This document shows positions 35,260 through 46,500 of a DNA stretch of 64,000 bases, in pieces; the first letter of the stretch is position 1; every line of letters starts with the position of its first letter. The notes under the pieces were generated by a model, which had not been told where the DNA came from, did not search any database, and worked only from the letters and a program-made list of their open reading frames with translations. Both the position numbers and the translations under genes were made by a program. The stretch comes from JAJXXT01 sp963764465 (GTDB lineage Bacteria; Pseudomonadota; Alphaproteobacteria; Acetobacterales; Acetobacteraceae), in NCBI GenBank assembly GCA_963764465.1, contig CAVXSO010000007.1:1131258-1195257 (forward strand), in the 5' to 3' direction.

Positions 35260-35619
35260 AGGCCGGATTGCGATGATATTTACTTAGTACCGAAATCCCG
35301 GCCTCTTGAGGCTTTCTCGGGGCTATAATCAGTGGTTGCGGAGAACCACAACCATCATGACTTGCGACGCGCATCGGCTATTACTGAGCAGGTCAAGGTG
35401 ATTGCGGACTACCGCAACGGCCCCGATATGTTGTTTCGCGCCGCGGCTTAGCGCAACGGCGCGGCCGCGCCTAGCAAGTGCGCTGCCGAGACGGCACTCG
35501 CTAGCCCAAGCCTGTACCCGCGCGGTGCGGATTTTCGTATCCGCTAGACGGCTCCCGGCTCAATATCAGACGCAGGCACGTCGGAAGCAGGATCGGTCGC
35601 GGGAGCAGATCCGGCCAAT
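35260..35619. other. Gene-free stretch between recombinase scar and SulP gene
   Basis: No convincing gene in 360 bp. There is an inverted repeat at 35332-35349 (GTGGTT, 6-bp loop, AACCAC), which could be the end of a lost insertion sequence or a weak terminator. A short open stretch, ITEQVKVIADYRNGPDMLFRA, near 35385-35450 has no start and stops quickly. Confidence 0.45.
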
Positions 35620-37272
35620 TTACTGATTAAGCTCCGACACGGCCGCACGGAGCGTTGGAAATATGCGGATTTGCGCCTCCAGCCCACGCCGTCGGGCCCA
35701 CTCGGTCCATTCCTTGGCGCGTCCCGCCGCGGACAGGATGATACCGCGTTCCCGCAGCGCCTGTTCCACCTCGAGCAGCGCAAATAGCCCTGTTGCATCC
35801 AGTCCGGTTACCGGCATGGCATCGATTACGACATGCCGCAAGTTGGGTCCGGCGAGGGTCACCGCTTCCATGAGCTTCTGCTTAAAAAACGCTGCATTGA
35901 AGAAAATGAGCGGCCCGTTGAAGCGGAACAGCAGCAGGCCCGGCCGCTCCTGTCCTTCGCTGTACATATGCAGCGGATGAAGGCCGGGAAGACCGGCCAC
36001 CTCGCCGAGTATGTCGATACGCGGCCGCGATACCAGCCTTACGAAGCGGAGGAGCGCCAGGATCACCACGAAAAGAATTGCGTTCACCGCGCCCACGGCC
36101 ACCACGCCGATCGTGGCCAAAACGGAAAGCAGCGCCTCCACCGGATCAATCTTATACAGAATGCGCAGCGTGCCGATATCCACCAGCGAAAGGCTCGCCA
36201 CCACCAGCACCGCTGCCATGGCCGGTATCGGCACAAAGCGCAGCGGCGCGGTCAGGAACATCAGCACCAGCGCCACGGCGAAAGCCGCGACCAGCGCCGT
36301 CGCCTGCGTACGGCCGCCCGCTGCGTCAGCTACGGCCGTTCGCGAATCCGCCCCGCTGATCGTGAAGCCTTGCGATAGAGCGGAAGCGATATTTGCCATA
36401 CCCAGGGCGGCGAAATCCTGGTCCGGATCGATATCGTAACCGTTCTTCGAGGCAAAACTTCGTGCCGTCAACATGAGGCTGGAGAAACTGACCAGCGCCA
36501 GGCCTGCCGCCTCCGCCAGCAATTCTGGAAGCAAATCCAGATGGATATACGGCATGCGCAGTACCGGCAGTCCCGCTGGTACCGCGCCAATGGTTTTCAC
36601 GCCGTGTGCCGCGAGCCCGAAAGCCGCCACCGCCGCGCCTGATACCGCCATGGCCACGATGGCAGGCGGCAAGGCGGAGGTAAAGCGCGGCACCAATACC
36701 AGTAGCGCGAAGGCCAGAGCCCCAACCGCCGCCGTTAGCGGATGTATCTGGTCCAGCTTGCCGCATACCTCCAGCAGCGTCGGGACAATACCTTTGGCGC
36801 TCACCGCGAATCCAAGCAGCTTGCCCATTTGTCCAAGGATAATGGAAAGGGCAACGCCGTTCAGGAACCCGACCAGGATCGGCTTGGACAAAAGATCCGC
36901 CAGCGCGCCCAGCCGCAGGAAGCTCGCGGCAATGCAGATCGCCCCGGTCAACAGCGCCAGGACGACCGACAATGACGCATAGAGCGCCGGGTCACCGCCC
37001 GCGAGCGGCGTCACCGCCGCCGCCACCAGCGCGCACGTGGCCGCATCGGGCCCCACGATCACCTGTCGGGAACTGCCGAAGATGGCATAAGCCACAAGTG
37101 GCAAGATGCTGGAGTAGAGCCCAACCTGGGCTGGGAATCCCGCCAGTTCCGCGTAGGCGATGCCAACCGGTATGGCGACTGCGGCGACCGCCAGCCCCGC
37201 GCCCAGGTCGCCCTTCACATACTCGGCCCGGTAGGAAATCAGCGACGCGAGGCCAGGGGGGTATCGAAGCAT
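35620..37272 (-). CDS. SulP-family anion transporter with STAS domain
   Basis: A 550-residue permease. The SulP core (residues ~15-400) has about 14 spans, the opening KGDLGAGLAVAAVAIPVGIAYAELAG and GLYSSILPLVAYAIFGSSRQVIVGPDA. The C-terminal STAS domain (~435-545) contains NLRHVVIDAMPVTGLDATGLFAL. Substrate is sulfate, bicarbonate or another anion; the sequence does not decide. It stands alone between IS scars and reads away from the PKS operon. Confidence 0.93.
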   Translation of the reverse strand: MLRYPPGLASLISYRAEYVKGDLGAGLAVAAVAIPVGIAYAELAGFPAQVGLYSSILPLVAYAIFGSSRQVIVGPDAATCALVAAAVTPLAGGDPALYASLSVVLALLTGAICIAASFLRLGALADLLSKPILVGFLNGVALSIILGQMGKLLGFAVSAKGIVPTLLEVCGKLDQIHPLTAAVGALAFALLVLVPRFTSALPPAIVAMAVSGAAVAAFGLAAHGVKTIGAVPAGLPVLRMPYIHLDLLPELLAEAAGLALVSFSSLMLTARSFASKNGYDIDPDQDFAALGMANIASALSQGFTISGADSRTAVADAAGGRTQATALVAAFAVALVLMFLTAPLRFVPIPAMAAVLVVASLSLVDIGTLRILYKIDPVEALLSVLATIGVVAVGAVNAILFVVILALLRFVRLVSRPRIDILGEVAGLPGLHPLHMYSEGQERPGLLLFRFNGPLIFFNAAFFKQKLMEAVTLAGPNLRHVVIDAMPVTGLDATGLFALLEVEQALRERGIILSAAGRAKEWTEWARRRGLEAQIRIFPTLRAAVSELNQ

Positions 37273-37439
37273 TTCATACTGCCTTCTCTGGGGAACGGGC
37301 CACCGTCATGCCTACGCCAGTAGCGCTTGCACCAGGCCCGGCCACAGTACTGATCCGGGCGCGGGATGGCCACCGCCGCCATTTCGGCGCAAGCTCACGA
37401 GATCTTATCCATTTGCCCCGCCTAGGTCAGGACTCTGTA

Positions 37440-37640
37440 TCACAACCAGAACGTGACGGTGGCTGCGATGTGGATGGCGGAGAAGAAGGTGTGCGCGCAG
37501 CGGTCGTAGCGGGTGGCGAGGCGACGCCAATCCTTGAGGCGCCAAACATGCTTTCGACCTTTGTGGCGCTGCCGGGGGACAGTGGACGTGGCGATCCGAT
37601 CCCAGTGGATCAGTGCTGCGCGGTCTCGATATCCGACAAA
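37440..37640 (-). pseudogene. IS5-family transposase, 3' fragment
   Basis: The final ~45 residues of an IS5-type transposase (HVWRLKDWRRLATRYDRCAH, FFSAIHIAATVTFWL, stop at 37440). Upstream the frame continues into sequence that is not transposase-like and overlaps the end of the neighbouring stress-protein gene. It is a truncated relic; the group differs from the IS5 relics at 25.8 and 34.4 kb. Confidence 0.75.
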
Positions 37641-37662
37641 CGCAAACCGAACCCGATCGCTC

Positions 37663-38224
37663 TCAGCCTGCGGCGTGGGCCAGAGGCGCCGTCGGCTCCA
37701 TGGCATTGGTGCCCGTGTGCACATCAAGGCGCGAGGGATTGAGTGTTCCGAGGATTGCCTTGGCAAGCGCCATTTCCGAGGCCGTGCCGCGCGCGGTCAC
37801 CAGGAAATCATCGGCTTTTACGGCCGTTTCGTATTGGATGACGCTGTCCTTCGGGATGCCGATGCTATAAAGCGCGGCGCCAATCGCACTCAGCCCACCA
37901 ACCATGATAGCGCTCTCGGCGGCGGAGATGACCGTGGCGGCCAGATATCCGAGCACGACGACGTGTCCAACGACGGGAATGGCCATGAACAGGCCACCGA
38001 AGAACAGGCCCCAGAGACCGCCCCAGAACGCGCCTCGCGTGCCCCAGAATCGCACCCGGTCACCGATGTTATAGAAGCCGACGACCTTTTCGTCAGTGTG
38101 GTACCCTTTGCCCACGACGCTGAGATTTTTGATGTCGAAACCATCCGCGCTTAGCTTTTTTTACAGCCGCTTCAGCGGCGTTGTGGTCCGTGAAGACGGC
38201 AACGACTGTGTCAGACGTTTCCAT
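37663..38224 (-). pseudogene. General-stress-protein-like membrane gene, frameshifted in an A7 run
   Basis: The N-terminus METSDTVVAVFTDHNAAEAAVKK is in one frame, and the rest (LSADGFDIKNLSVVGKGYHTDE, then a glycine-rich double span GAFWGGLWGLFFGGLFMAIP, stop at 37663) is in another. Removing one A from the A7 run (T7 at 38156-38162 on the plus strand) joins them into a ~185-residue protein similar to the YflT/DUF1269 stress proteins. Start ATG at 38224 or 38236. Whether this is a true inactivation, a phase-variable tract or a base-calling error cannot be told here. Confidence 0.75.
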
Positions 38225-38484
38225 ACGGTCACCCATTGAGGAGATTAAGACGCCGCGTCGCCATGGCCTCGTCGGGTCACGGCCACCCAAGTTCGTTGCG
38301 CGTGCGTAAAGGGACGAACTGGTACATCCACCCTGGCTCGCCGCGCCTCTCACGCGACACTATCCGATATCAAGGCGGGCGACACAGGCTCGGAAACTAC
38401 TCATCCCACGGGTGCCGGTCGCCAACGCATGCCGGTCGATGCTGTCGCTTCAACGTGGGGTTGCGCGAACGAGCGCCTGCACAC

Positions 38485-38605
38485 CTCGTGCAACGACGTG
38501 ATATCCAGGATCGACGTAGGCGATGTTTCCTGTGATCGCCTTGGCGACGTCGCTAACCAGGAATACGGCGTAGATGCCAGCGTTGTCGATGGTTATCAGC
38601 CTGTG
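38485..38605 (-). pseudogene. Enoyl-ACP reductase FabI-like C-terminal fragment
   Basis: On the minus strand ~40 codons read HRLITIDNAGIYAVFLVSD and AKAITGNIAYVDPGYHVVA, the closing part of FabI (short-chain dehydrogenase fold; D-x-GYH end). No N-terminal part exists nearby. The remainder of the 565 bp between the stress gene and the acyl-AMP ligase holds no other recognisable gene, only the putative upstream region of the ligase operon. Confidence 0.65.
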
Positions 38606-38790
38606 CTCTGGCGCCCCGTGGATTGCGCGCCGGCAACGCGTCGAAATGGTCGATCTGGCCCGCTGCGCGCCCAAATGCCCATATCGGGCGGCTGACGACC
38701 GACGCCTTGCTGTCTGGCATGCTCGGGTGTCCCTGCAGCCAAATCTGGGATAATGTATCTATCGGTCCAACTCATGGGGATAACGTGCCC

Positions 38791-40584
38791 ATGGATTTTA
38801 GTGAGCTAACTTATGGCGCGACCACGCTCGTCGAAGTCCTTCGCTGGCGAGCGCTGCAGCAACCCGAACAGCGGACTCATACTTATCTCGTCGATGGAGA
38901 AGCAGAAGGGGATCACCTCACCCATGCGACATTGGACTGTCATGCCCGGGGCATTGGCGCGCTGCTACAAAGCTACGGCGCGGCCGGGGAGCGTGCGCTG
39001 TTGCTTTATCCGCCGGGTCTTGAGTTCATTGCTGGCTTCTTCGGCTGTCTGTACGCTGGAGTGATCGCTGTCCCGCTGCCTGCGCCCAACCTCGTTCAGC
39101 CACAGCGGACCATCCCCCGGCTTCGCGCCATCATCAACGATGCGCAACCTTCCGTGGTGCTCACCACCTCGGCGATTCTCGCCGACACTGGCGGTCTGTT
39201 CGCGCAAGCTCCCGAACTACAGAAGATCCGCTGGGTAGCCACGGACACGGTTGCCGGCGGGCTGGCGGAGGAGTGGCTAGACCCGGGGGTGACCGGCAAC
39301 ACCTTGGCGTTGCTTCAGTACACGTCGGGCTCTACCGCGGAACCCAAGGGGGTCATGATCAGTCATGGCAACCTCATCCACAATTCCGCCTATATCAGCC
39401 GCCTTTTCGCGCTCAACCCGAACGGCGTCACCGTCACCTGGCTACCGGCGTTCCACGACATGGGACTGACGAACGGGATCATCCAACCGGTCTACAAGGG
39501 ACGTCCCTGCTACCTGATGCCCGCGGTCTCGTTCCTGATGCGGCCGGTACGGTGGCTCGAGGCCATTTCGCGCTTCAAGGCGACCATCAGTGGCGGCCCG
39601 AACTTCGCGTATGAATTGTGCACCCGTAGAATTACGCCGGAACAACGCGAGACTCTCGATCTGAGTAGCTGGGACGTGGCCTACAACGGCTCCGAGCCCG
39701 TCCGCGCAGACACAATGAGGCGATTTGCAGCGGCCTTTGCCTCGTGTGGCTTGCGCCCGGGCACCCTGCATCCATGTTACGGTCTCGCCGAGGCTACGCT
39801 GCTGGTTTCCGGCGGCTCATTGCGGGATGGGATGGTCCGCACGATCCAGGTGCCGGCCCTTGAAGCAAACCATGTCGTGGACGGTTGCGGCCAGGCCGGG
39901 AACGTGCGCACGCTCGTCAGCAGTGGTCACGCGCTTGCCGATACGAAAATCGTCATTGCTGACCCGGAATCCCTGACGGCCTGCGCACCGGATCAGGTGG
40001 GCGAAATCTGGGTTTGCGGCCCAAGCGTGACCAAGGGGTATTGGAACCGGCCCGAGGAGACGCAGCGTGCATGTCACGCCTACCTGAAGGAGACCGGAGA
40101 AGGCCCGTTTCTCCGTACCGGAGATTTGGGTTTCATCCACGACGGTGAGTTGTTCGTCACCGGGCGCCTGAAGGATCTGATCATCCTGAGTGGTCGCAAA
40201 CTCTACCCGCAGGATATCGAGTTGACAGCGGAACAAAGCCACCCGGCGTTGCGACCGTCTTGCTGCGCGGCATTCGCGGTCGATGGATCCGACGAGGAAA
40301 GACTGGTCATCGTCACCGAGGTGGAGCCCCACTACCGGCCCGCGAGTCCTACCTCCCCTGGTCGGGAGGGAAGTGCGCACACCCATGGACGTCTGCCGCT
40401 GGATGTCGAGGACGTCGTCCGCGCCATCCGCGGCGCGGTGGCCGAGCAACATGATGCGCGGGCTCACACGGTGGTGCTGCTCCGGGCCGGGCGCATTCCC
40501 AAGACCACCAGTGGCAAGGTGCAGCGCCACGCCTGCAAAGCCGGCTTCCTGGAAGGGACGCTGGACAGATTTGGTGAGACGTAA
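38791..40584 (+). CDS. Long-chain fatty acyl-AMP ligase (FAAL)
   Basis: A 597-residue adenylating enzyme. The ATP loop is LLQYTSGSTAEPKGVMISHG (~174-193); later come YGLAEATLLVSGG and the FAAL-type hinge FVTGRLKDLIILSGRKLYPQDIE. The adenylation lysine is in PKTTSGKVQRHACK near the C-terminus. The GRxxYPQDIE form is characteristic of FAALs, which give an acyl-AMP for transfer to a carrier protein rather than to CoA. The stop is 3 bp before the PKS, whose first domain is a carrier protein, so the two probably work as a loading pair. Confidence 0.92.
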   Translation: MDFSELTYGATTLVEVLRWRALQQPEQRTHTYLVDGEAEGDHLTHATLDCHARGIGALLQSYGAAGERALLLYPPGLEFIAGFFGCLYAGVIAVPLPAPNLVQPQRTIPRLRAIINDAQPSVVLTTSAILADTGGLFAQAPELQKIRWVATDTVAGGLAEEWLDPGVTGNTLALLQYTSGSTAEPKGVMISHGNLIHNSAYISRLFALNPNGVTVTWLPAFHDMGLTNGIIQPVYKGRPCYLMPAVSFLMRPVRWLEAISRFKATISGGPNFAYELCTRRITPEQRETLDLSSWDVAYNGSEPVRADTMRRFAAAFASCGLRPGTLHPCYGLAEATLLVSGGSLRDGMVRTIQVPALEANHVVDGCGQAGNVRTLVSSGHALADTKIVIADPESLTACAPDQVGEIWVCGPSVTKGYWNRPEETQRACHAYLKETGEGPFLRTGDLGFIHDGELFVTGRLKDLIILSGRKLYPQDIELTAEQSHPALRPSCCAAFAVDGSDEERLVIVTEVEPHYRPASPTSPGREGSAHTHGRLPLDVEDVVRAIRGAVAEQHDARAHTVVLLRAGRIPKTTSGKVQRHACKAGFLEGTLDRFGET

Positions 40585-40587
40585 CCC

Positions 40588-43500
40588 ATGTCAGAGAGCT
40601 CGAAGACCGCCGAAGTTATCCAGGCCTGGCTGGTCGCACGACTTTCACAGACGCTGGGGATCGCGCCGCAGGAAATCGATGTCCGAGAGCCCTTCGTCCG
40701 CTACGGACTTGGGTCGACGGAGGCCGTCAGCCTGGCCGGTGAACTCGCTGAGTGGCTGGAACGAAAACTGTCTCCCGCTCTGGTCTACGAATACCCCACG
40801 ATCGAGGCTCTCGCTTTGTATTTGGCGGCGTCGCCGGATGTACTGGCGCCGGCAGCCGGCACCGACCTGGGGCGGGAGGAGCATGACGAGCCGATTGCCG
40901 TCATCGGCATCGGCTGCCGGTTTCCCGGCGCGAACAATCCGGATGCGTTCTGGAATCTGCTTCGGAACGGCGTCGATGCCATCCGGGAAGTTCCCGCGGA
41001 TCGATTTGATCAGCGCGCGTTTTACGATCCGGACCCGGCTGTGCCGGGGAGGATGAACACGCGCTGGGGCGGCTTTCTGGATCAGGTGGATCGGTTTGAT
41101 GCCAGTTTCTTCGGTATCTCTCCCCGCGAGGCGCTACGGATGGATCCGCAGCAGCGCCTCCTGCTGGAAGTAACCTGGGAAGCGCTTCAGGATGCCGGGC
41201 AGGCGCCTGAGCGTCTGGCCGGCAGCCAGGTCGGCGTCTTCATCGGCATCTCGACCGGCGACTACGGCCGCCGGCAGTGGAATGATCTCGAAGGGATCGA
41301 TGCCTACTCCGGCACCGGCAATGCCCCGAGCATCGCCGCCAACCGGATTTCGTACCTGTTCGATTTCCGTGCGCCGAGCATTGCCATCGACACCGCCTGT
41401 TCCTCGTCGCTGGTCGCCGTCCACCTGGCCTGCCGGAGCTTGCGCAATGGCGAGTCCGTCCTGGCCGTAGCCGGGGGCGTGAATCTGATCCTCTCCCCGG
41501 CGATCGCGATCAATTTCACCAAGGCCGGCGCCATGGCGCCGGATGGGCGCTGCAAGGCGTTCGATGCCAGGGCCAACGGCTACGTTCGCAGTGAGGGTGC
41601 CGGAGTTGTCGTGCTGAAACCCCTCTCCCGAGCGGTGGCGGATCGGGATCCGATCCATGCGGTCATTCGTGGCACCGCGGTGAACCAGGACGGACGCAGC
41701 AACGGCCTTATGGCGCCTAATCCGGCGGCTCAAGAGGCAGTCCTGCGAGAAGCCTGCCGGCAGGCCGGCGTCTCGCCCGGCCAGATCGACTACATCGAGG
41801 CCCACGGCACGGGCACGTTGCTGGGCGACCCGATCGAGGCGCAAGCGCTGGGCGCGGTGCTGAACATCGAACGTCCACCGGGGCGGAATTGCGCTCTCGG
41901 GTCGGTCAAGACCAACATCGGACACCTCGAGGCCGCCGCGGGCATCGCGGGCTTGATCAAGGTGGTCCTGGCGCTCCGGCATCGGCAGATCCCGCCAAGC
42001 CTGCACTTCGAAGCGGCCAATCCGCTAATTCCTTTCGACGAGCTTCCTCTCCGTGTCCAAACGGCGCTCGGTCCGTGGCCCACAGAGACAGGTCCGGCGC
42101 TCGCGGGAGTCAGTTCGTTCGGCTTCGGCGGCACGAACGCTCATGCGGTCCTGGAAGCGGCGCCCGTGGCCATGTCCGAAGCAGCGGATCTCGGACGCAG
42201 AACCGGCCCGCACCTGCTCCCGCTGTCTGCCCGCACGCCGGAAGCCCTGCACGCTCTCGCGCGCGCCTATCGGGACTTTCTTGCTGCCCCGGAGGCCGCT
42301 TCGTTGTTGCCCGATATTTGTTACACAGCCAGCGAGCGGCTTGGTCATCACGACCACCGCCTCGCCGTGACCGGGCATTCACCGGAACAACTGGTGGAGA
42401 GCCTGGACGCATTCCTGCGCGACGAGACCCGTCCCGGCTTGTCCTCGGGCCGACGGCTTTCCGCGCGCCGACGTAAACTCGTGTTCGTTTTTTCCGGCCA
42501 GGGGAGCCAATGGATTGGCATGGGGCGTCGGCTGCTTGAGCAGGAGCCCGTCTTCCGGGACGTCATCGAACGCTGCGACCGGGCGATGCGACCGTACGGG
42601 GACTGGTCGTTGCTGGCCCAACTCACGGCCACGGATGCCGCCCAGTCGCGATTGAACGAAGTCGATATCGTCCAGCCTGCGCTGTTCGCGATCCAGATTG
42701 GCCTGGCCGCGCTGTGGCGCTCGTGGGGAGTTGAGCCGCAGGCCGTGGTCGGGCATAGTCTGGGCGAGGTCGCGGCCGCGTACGTCGCCGGCGCGTTGAG
42801 CCTGGCCGACGCCGTTCGGGTGGTGTGTCATCGTAGCCGCCTGTTCACGCGCGCCGTCGGGCAAGGGGCCATGGCGGCGGTGGAACTCTCGATCGAGGAA
42901 GCCCGGAACGTTCTGGTCGGCATCGAAGACCGCGTGTCGGTCGCCGCCAGCAACGGCCCCAGCTTGACGGTGCTGTCGGGCGATCCCGCTGCGCTGGACG
43001 CCGTGGTGTCGCAACTTCAGCGGCGGGACATCTTCTGTCGCATGGTCAAGGTCGACTTCGCCGCGCACAGCCCCCAGATGGAGCCGCTGCGTGCTGCTCT
43101 GGTGGACGCTCTGGAAGGGCTGCAGCCGCAGGCGGAGTCCGTGCCGATATACTCGACCGTGACCGGCCAGGTCGGAAGCGGGCAGGCGCTCGACGCGCTC
43201 TATTGGGCGCGGAACATGCGCGAGCCGGTGTTGTTCTCCACCGCGGTGCAGTGCCTGGTCGATGACGGGTACGACATTTTCCTGGAAATCAGCCCGCACC
43301 CGATTCTGCTGAGCGCCATGCAGCAGGGGCTCCACCACGCCGGCCGGGAATGCACCCTGCTTGCGTCTCTGCGTCATGACGAAGATGAGCGCGCGATCCT
43401 GCTCGGATCGCTGGGGGCAGTGTATGCGGCGGGATATCCGGTGAGCTGGACGCTGATCTATCCGGCCGGGGGGCGCTGCGTCCAACTGCCGCCCTATCCG

Positions 43501-46500
43501 TGGCAGCGGGAGCCTTGCTGGCTGGAGGCCTCGGGACGGGAGACCAGATCTTACCGCGAAGATGCTTCTCCCAGCGCAACGATGAACCACCCGGTTCTGG
43601 GCCGGCATTTCGTATTGCCGCATCCCGCGGGCACCCACTTCTGGGAGTCATTGCTGAACAAGAACGTGTTGCCGTATCTGGATCATCACCGCATCGAGGG
43701 CGTCTGCGTGCTGCCCGCCTCGACCTATGTCGGGATGGCCCTCGCCGTGGCAGCGGAAGCCCTGGGTTCAAACACCGTCGCGCTGAAGGACATCGAATTT
43801 CGTAAGGCGCTGTTCCTGCCTGAGGGCGGGACCCGCAGGGTTCAGGCGATCCTTTCTCGAGACGCAGTTGGTGCCGCGTCCTTCGATATCTACAGTCGCG
43901 ACGAAGGGGCGAAGCACGCCGAAACGCCGCCGATCCTGCATGCCACCGGCAAACTCTGCCCACAACCGGACGACAGCATGGCGACGCCGGATGCGGGGCA
44001 GGAGACGCTGACCGAGATCCGCACGCGGTGCCGGGATCACCTTCCCGGACGGGACCATTACCTGAGGCTCGAGGAAAGCGGCATCCACTACGGCGCGTTC
44101 TTTCAGAGCATCGCCCAGTTGTGGCGGTCGAGCGAAGAAGTGCTGGGCGAGGTACGGGTGCCCGACGGGACGGAGGCGGATGCCCCTGGCGGGCAAATTC
44201 ACCCGGCCGTGCTGGACGCCGCAATGCAGGTCTTTGCGGCATGGGTTCCAACGGACGGGACCAGCGCCCACCAACAGGGGCTCTATCTTCCGACCCGCAT
44301 CGGCACGTTCGTTGTACACGCGCCACCCGGACGTCATCTCTGGTGTCACGCACGGATGCGGCACCGCGAGGCGGATGCCATCACCGGAGACGTACAGATT
44401 TTCGATGAAGCGGAATGCCTGGTGGCCGAAATTCAGGGACTCCGCTTTGAACTGCTTGGCAGCTTCGCGCGGGATCGGGCTGACGCGAATATCGACGACT
44501 GGCTTTATGAGTTGCAGTGGCAGGCGCAGCAACTCAAGGCAGTGGAACCTGCGGCGTCAGCGGGCCGAGCAAGCTGGCTGATCTTCGCCGACAAGGGGGG
44601 CGTCGGAGATGCGCTGTCGGCGCTGCTGGAGGCGCGGGGCGAACGGAGCATCCTGGTCGTCCCCGGGGATTCCTATGCGCAAACGGACAGCGACCAGTAT
44701 CGTATCCACCCTGAGCGGGCGGAGGACATCAGCCGGCTCTTCGAGGCGTCCTTGCACCCCGATCAGCCAGGCTGTCGGGGCGTTGTGCACCTCTGGGGTC
44801 TGGATGCGCCTCGTCCCGACGAAACCACGGCGGCCTCGCTGAATGCCGCGCAGGCCGTGGGCTGTGGCAGCGTGCTGCTGCTGGCGCAGGCGTTGGCGCG
44901 CACAGAGTCGGATGACGTGCCGCGACTATGGGTAGCGACGCAGGGTGCCCAAGCGGTTGGAGAAATATCTCGCCCGCTGTCCCTTGCGCAGTCACCGATG
45001 TGGGGATTGGGTCGCGTCGTTGCCAAGGAACACCCGAGCTTCTGGGGAGGGCTGGTGGACCTGGACCCCGAGGCGTCACCGGATGACGCCGCCGATCAAC
45101 TGTGGCCGGAGATCTCCGGTACGGGGGGGGAGGATCAGGTCGCATTTCGTCAAGGGCGGCGTTACGTGGGCCGTCTGGTGCGCTGGCGTCCGCCGCCTGC
45201 CCAAGCCGCGTCCCTCCGCTGGCGGACGGACGGCAGCTATCTGATCAGCGGCGGCCTGGGCGACCTCGGCTTGCTGGTCGCGCGCTGGATGGTCGAGCAA
45301 GGGGCGCGCCGTTTGATCCTGCTGGGACGCACCAGGCTTCCTCCGCGTGCCAATTGGGATGCGGCCGAACCAGGAAGCCGCCTGTCCCGCCAGATCACCG
45401 CCATTCGTGACCTGGAGGCGTTGGGCGCCAGCGTGCATCTGGCGGCTGTCGATGTGGCGGATGAAGGAGAACTGCGCGGGTTCCTCGACACGTTCCGCGC
45501 GGAGGGTTGGCCGCCAATCCGGGGCGTCGTGCACGCGGCGGGGATCCTGCACGACGGACTGCTGGTCCAACTTGATGCCGCGTCTTTGCGTGCGGTTCTG
45601 CGGCCAAAGGTGATGGGGGGCTGGCTGCTGCATCGCCTGCTCCACGACGTCGCCTTGGACTTCTTCGTGCTCTTCTCCTCCGCGGGTTCCGTGCTGGGCC
45701 AGCCTGGCCAGGGGAATTATGCCGCCGCCAATGCCTTCCTGGATGCGCTGGCGCATCATCGTCACGCCCAGGGCCGCCCAGCGCTGAGTATCAACTGGGG
45801 CGCCTGGGCCGGTGAGGGCTTTGCGGAGTTGGCTGGCGGCAAGCGTCTCGCCGCACGCCTCGCACTCCTGGGCATCAGCAGCATCGCACCCGCAAGGGCG
45901 CTGGAGACGCTGGAGCGGCTGCTTGGGCAAAGCGCCACCCAGGTCGTTGCGGTACCGGTTAATTGGAAGCAGTACCGGGAATTTCACCCGGCGGGCAGCG
46001 GCACGCCGCTGCTATCCGAGCTGGCGCGCGAGGACGACGCTGTGGCCGGGGCGGAGGAACGCACGAGCGAACGGCGTGACGCCCTCCTTGCGGCTGGCCC
46101 TGGGGAGCGCCTGCACCTGCTGCAGACCTACCTGAGCGAGCAGGTGGGCCGGTCTCTTGGGCTCAGCCCGGCCAAGCTCGATCCGCAGCAACCTCTGAGC
46201 GATCTCGGTGTGGATTCCCTGATGGCCGTGGAACTGAAGAACCGGATCGCGGTTGACCTGAAGGTGAACGTGCCCGTGGTGAAGTTCCTCCAGGGGTTCA
46301 GCGTCGAGCAGGTCGTGAACGAGGTGCTGCACGAGTTGGCGGCTGAGACCGACGACACTGAGACGCCCCAAATCCCAACACCCGCCCCCCCGGAGGAGAG
46401 CCGGAATGCTGCACGTCTGCTGGCCAGCCTGGACCAGCTTTCGGATGAGCAGGTCAGTTCACTACTCACCGAGATGTTGGAGGAGGAAAAAAGTGGTTCC

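Noticed and set aside
35332..35349. Inverted repeat GTGGTT/AACCAC as a terminator
   Set aside because: Only 6-bp arms, no U-run and no gene ending just upstream; kept only as a remark on the gene-free stretch.
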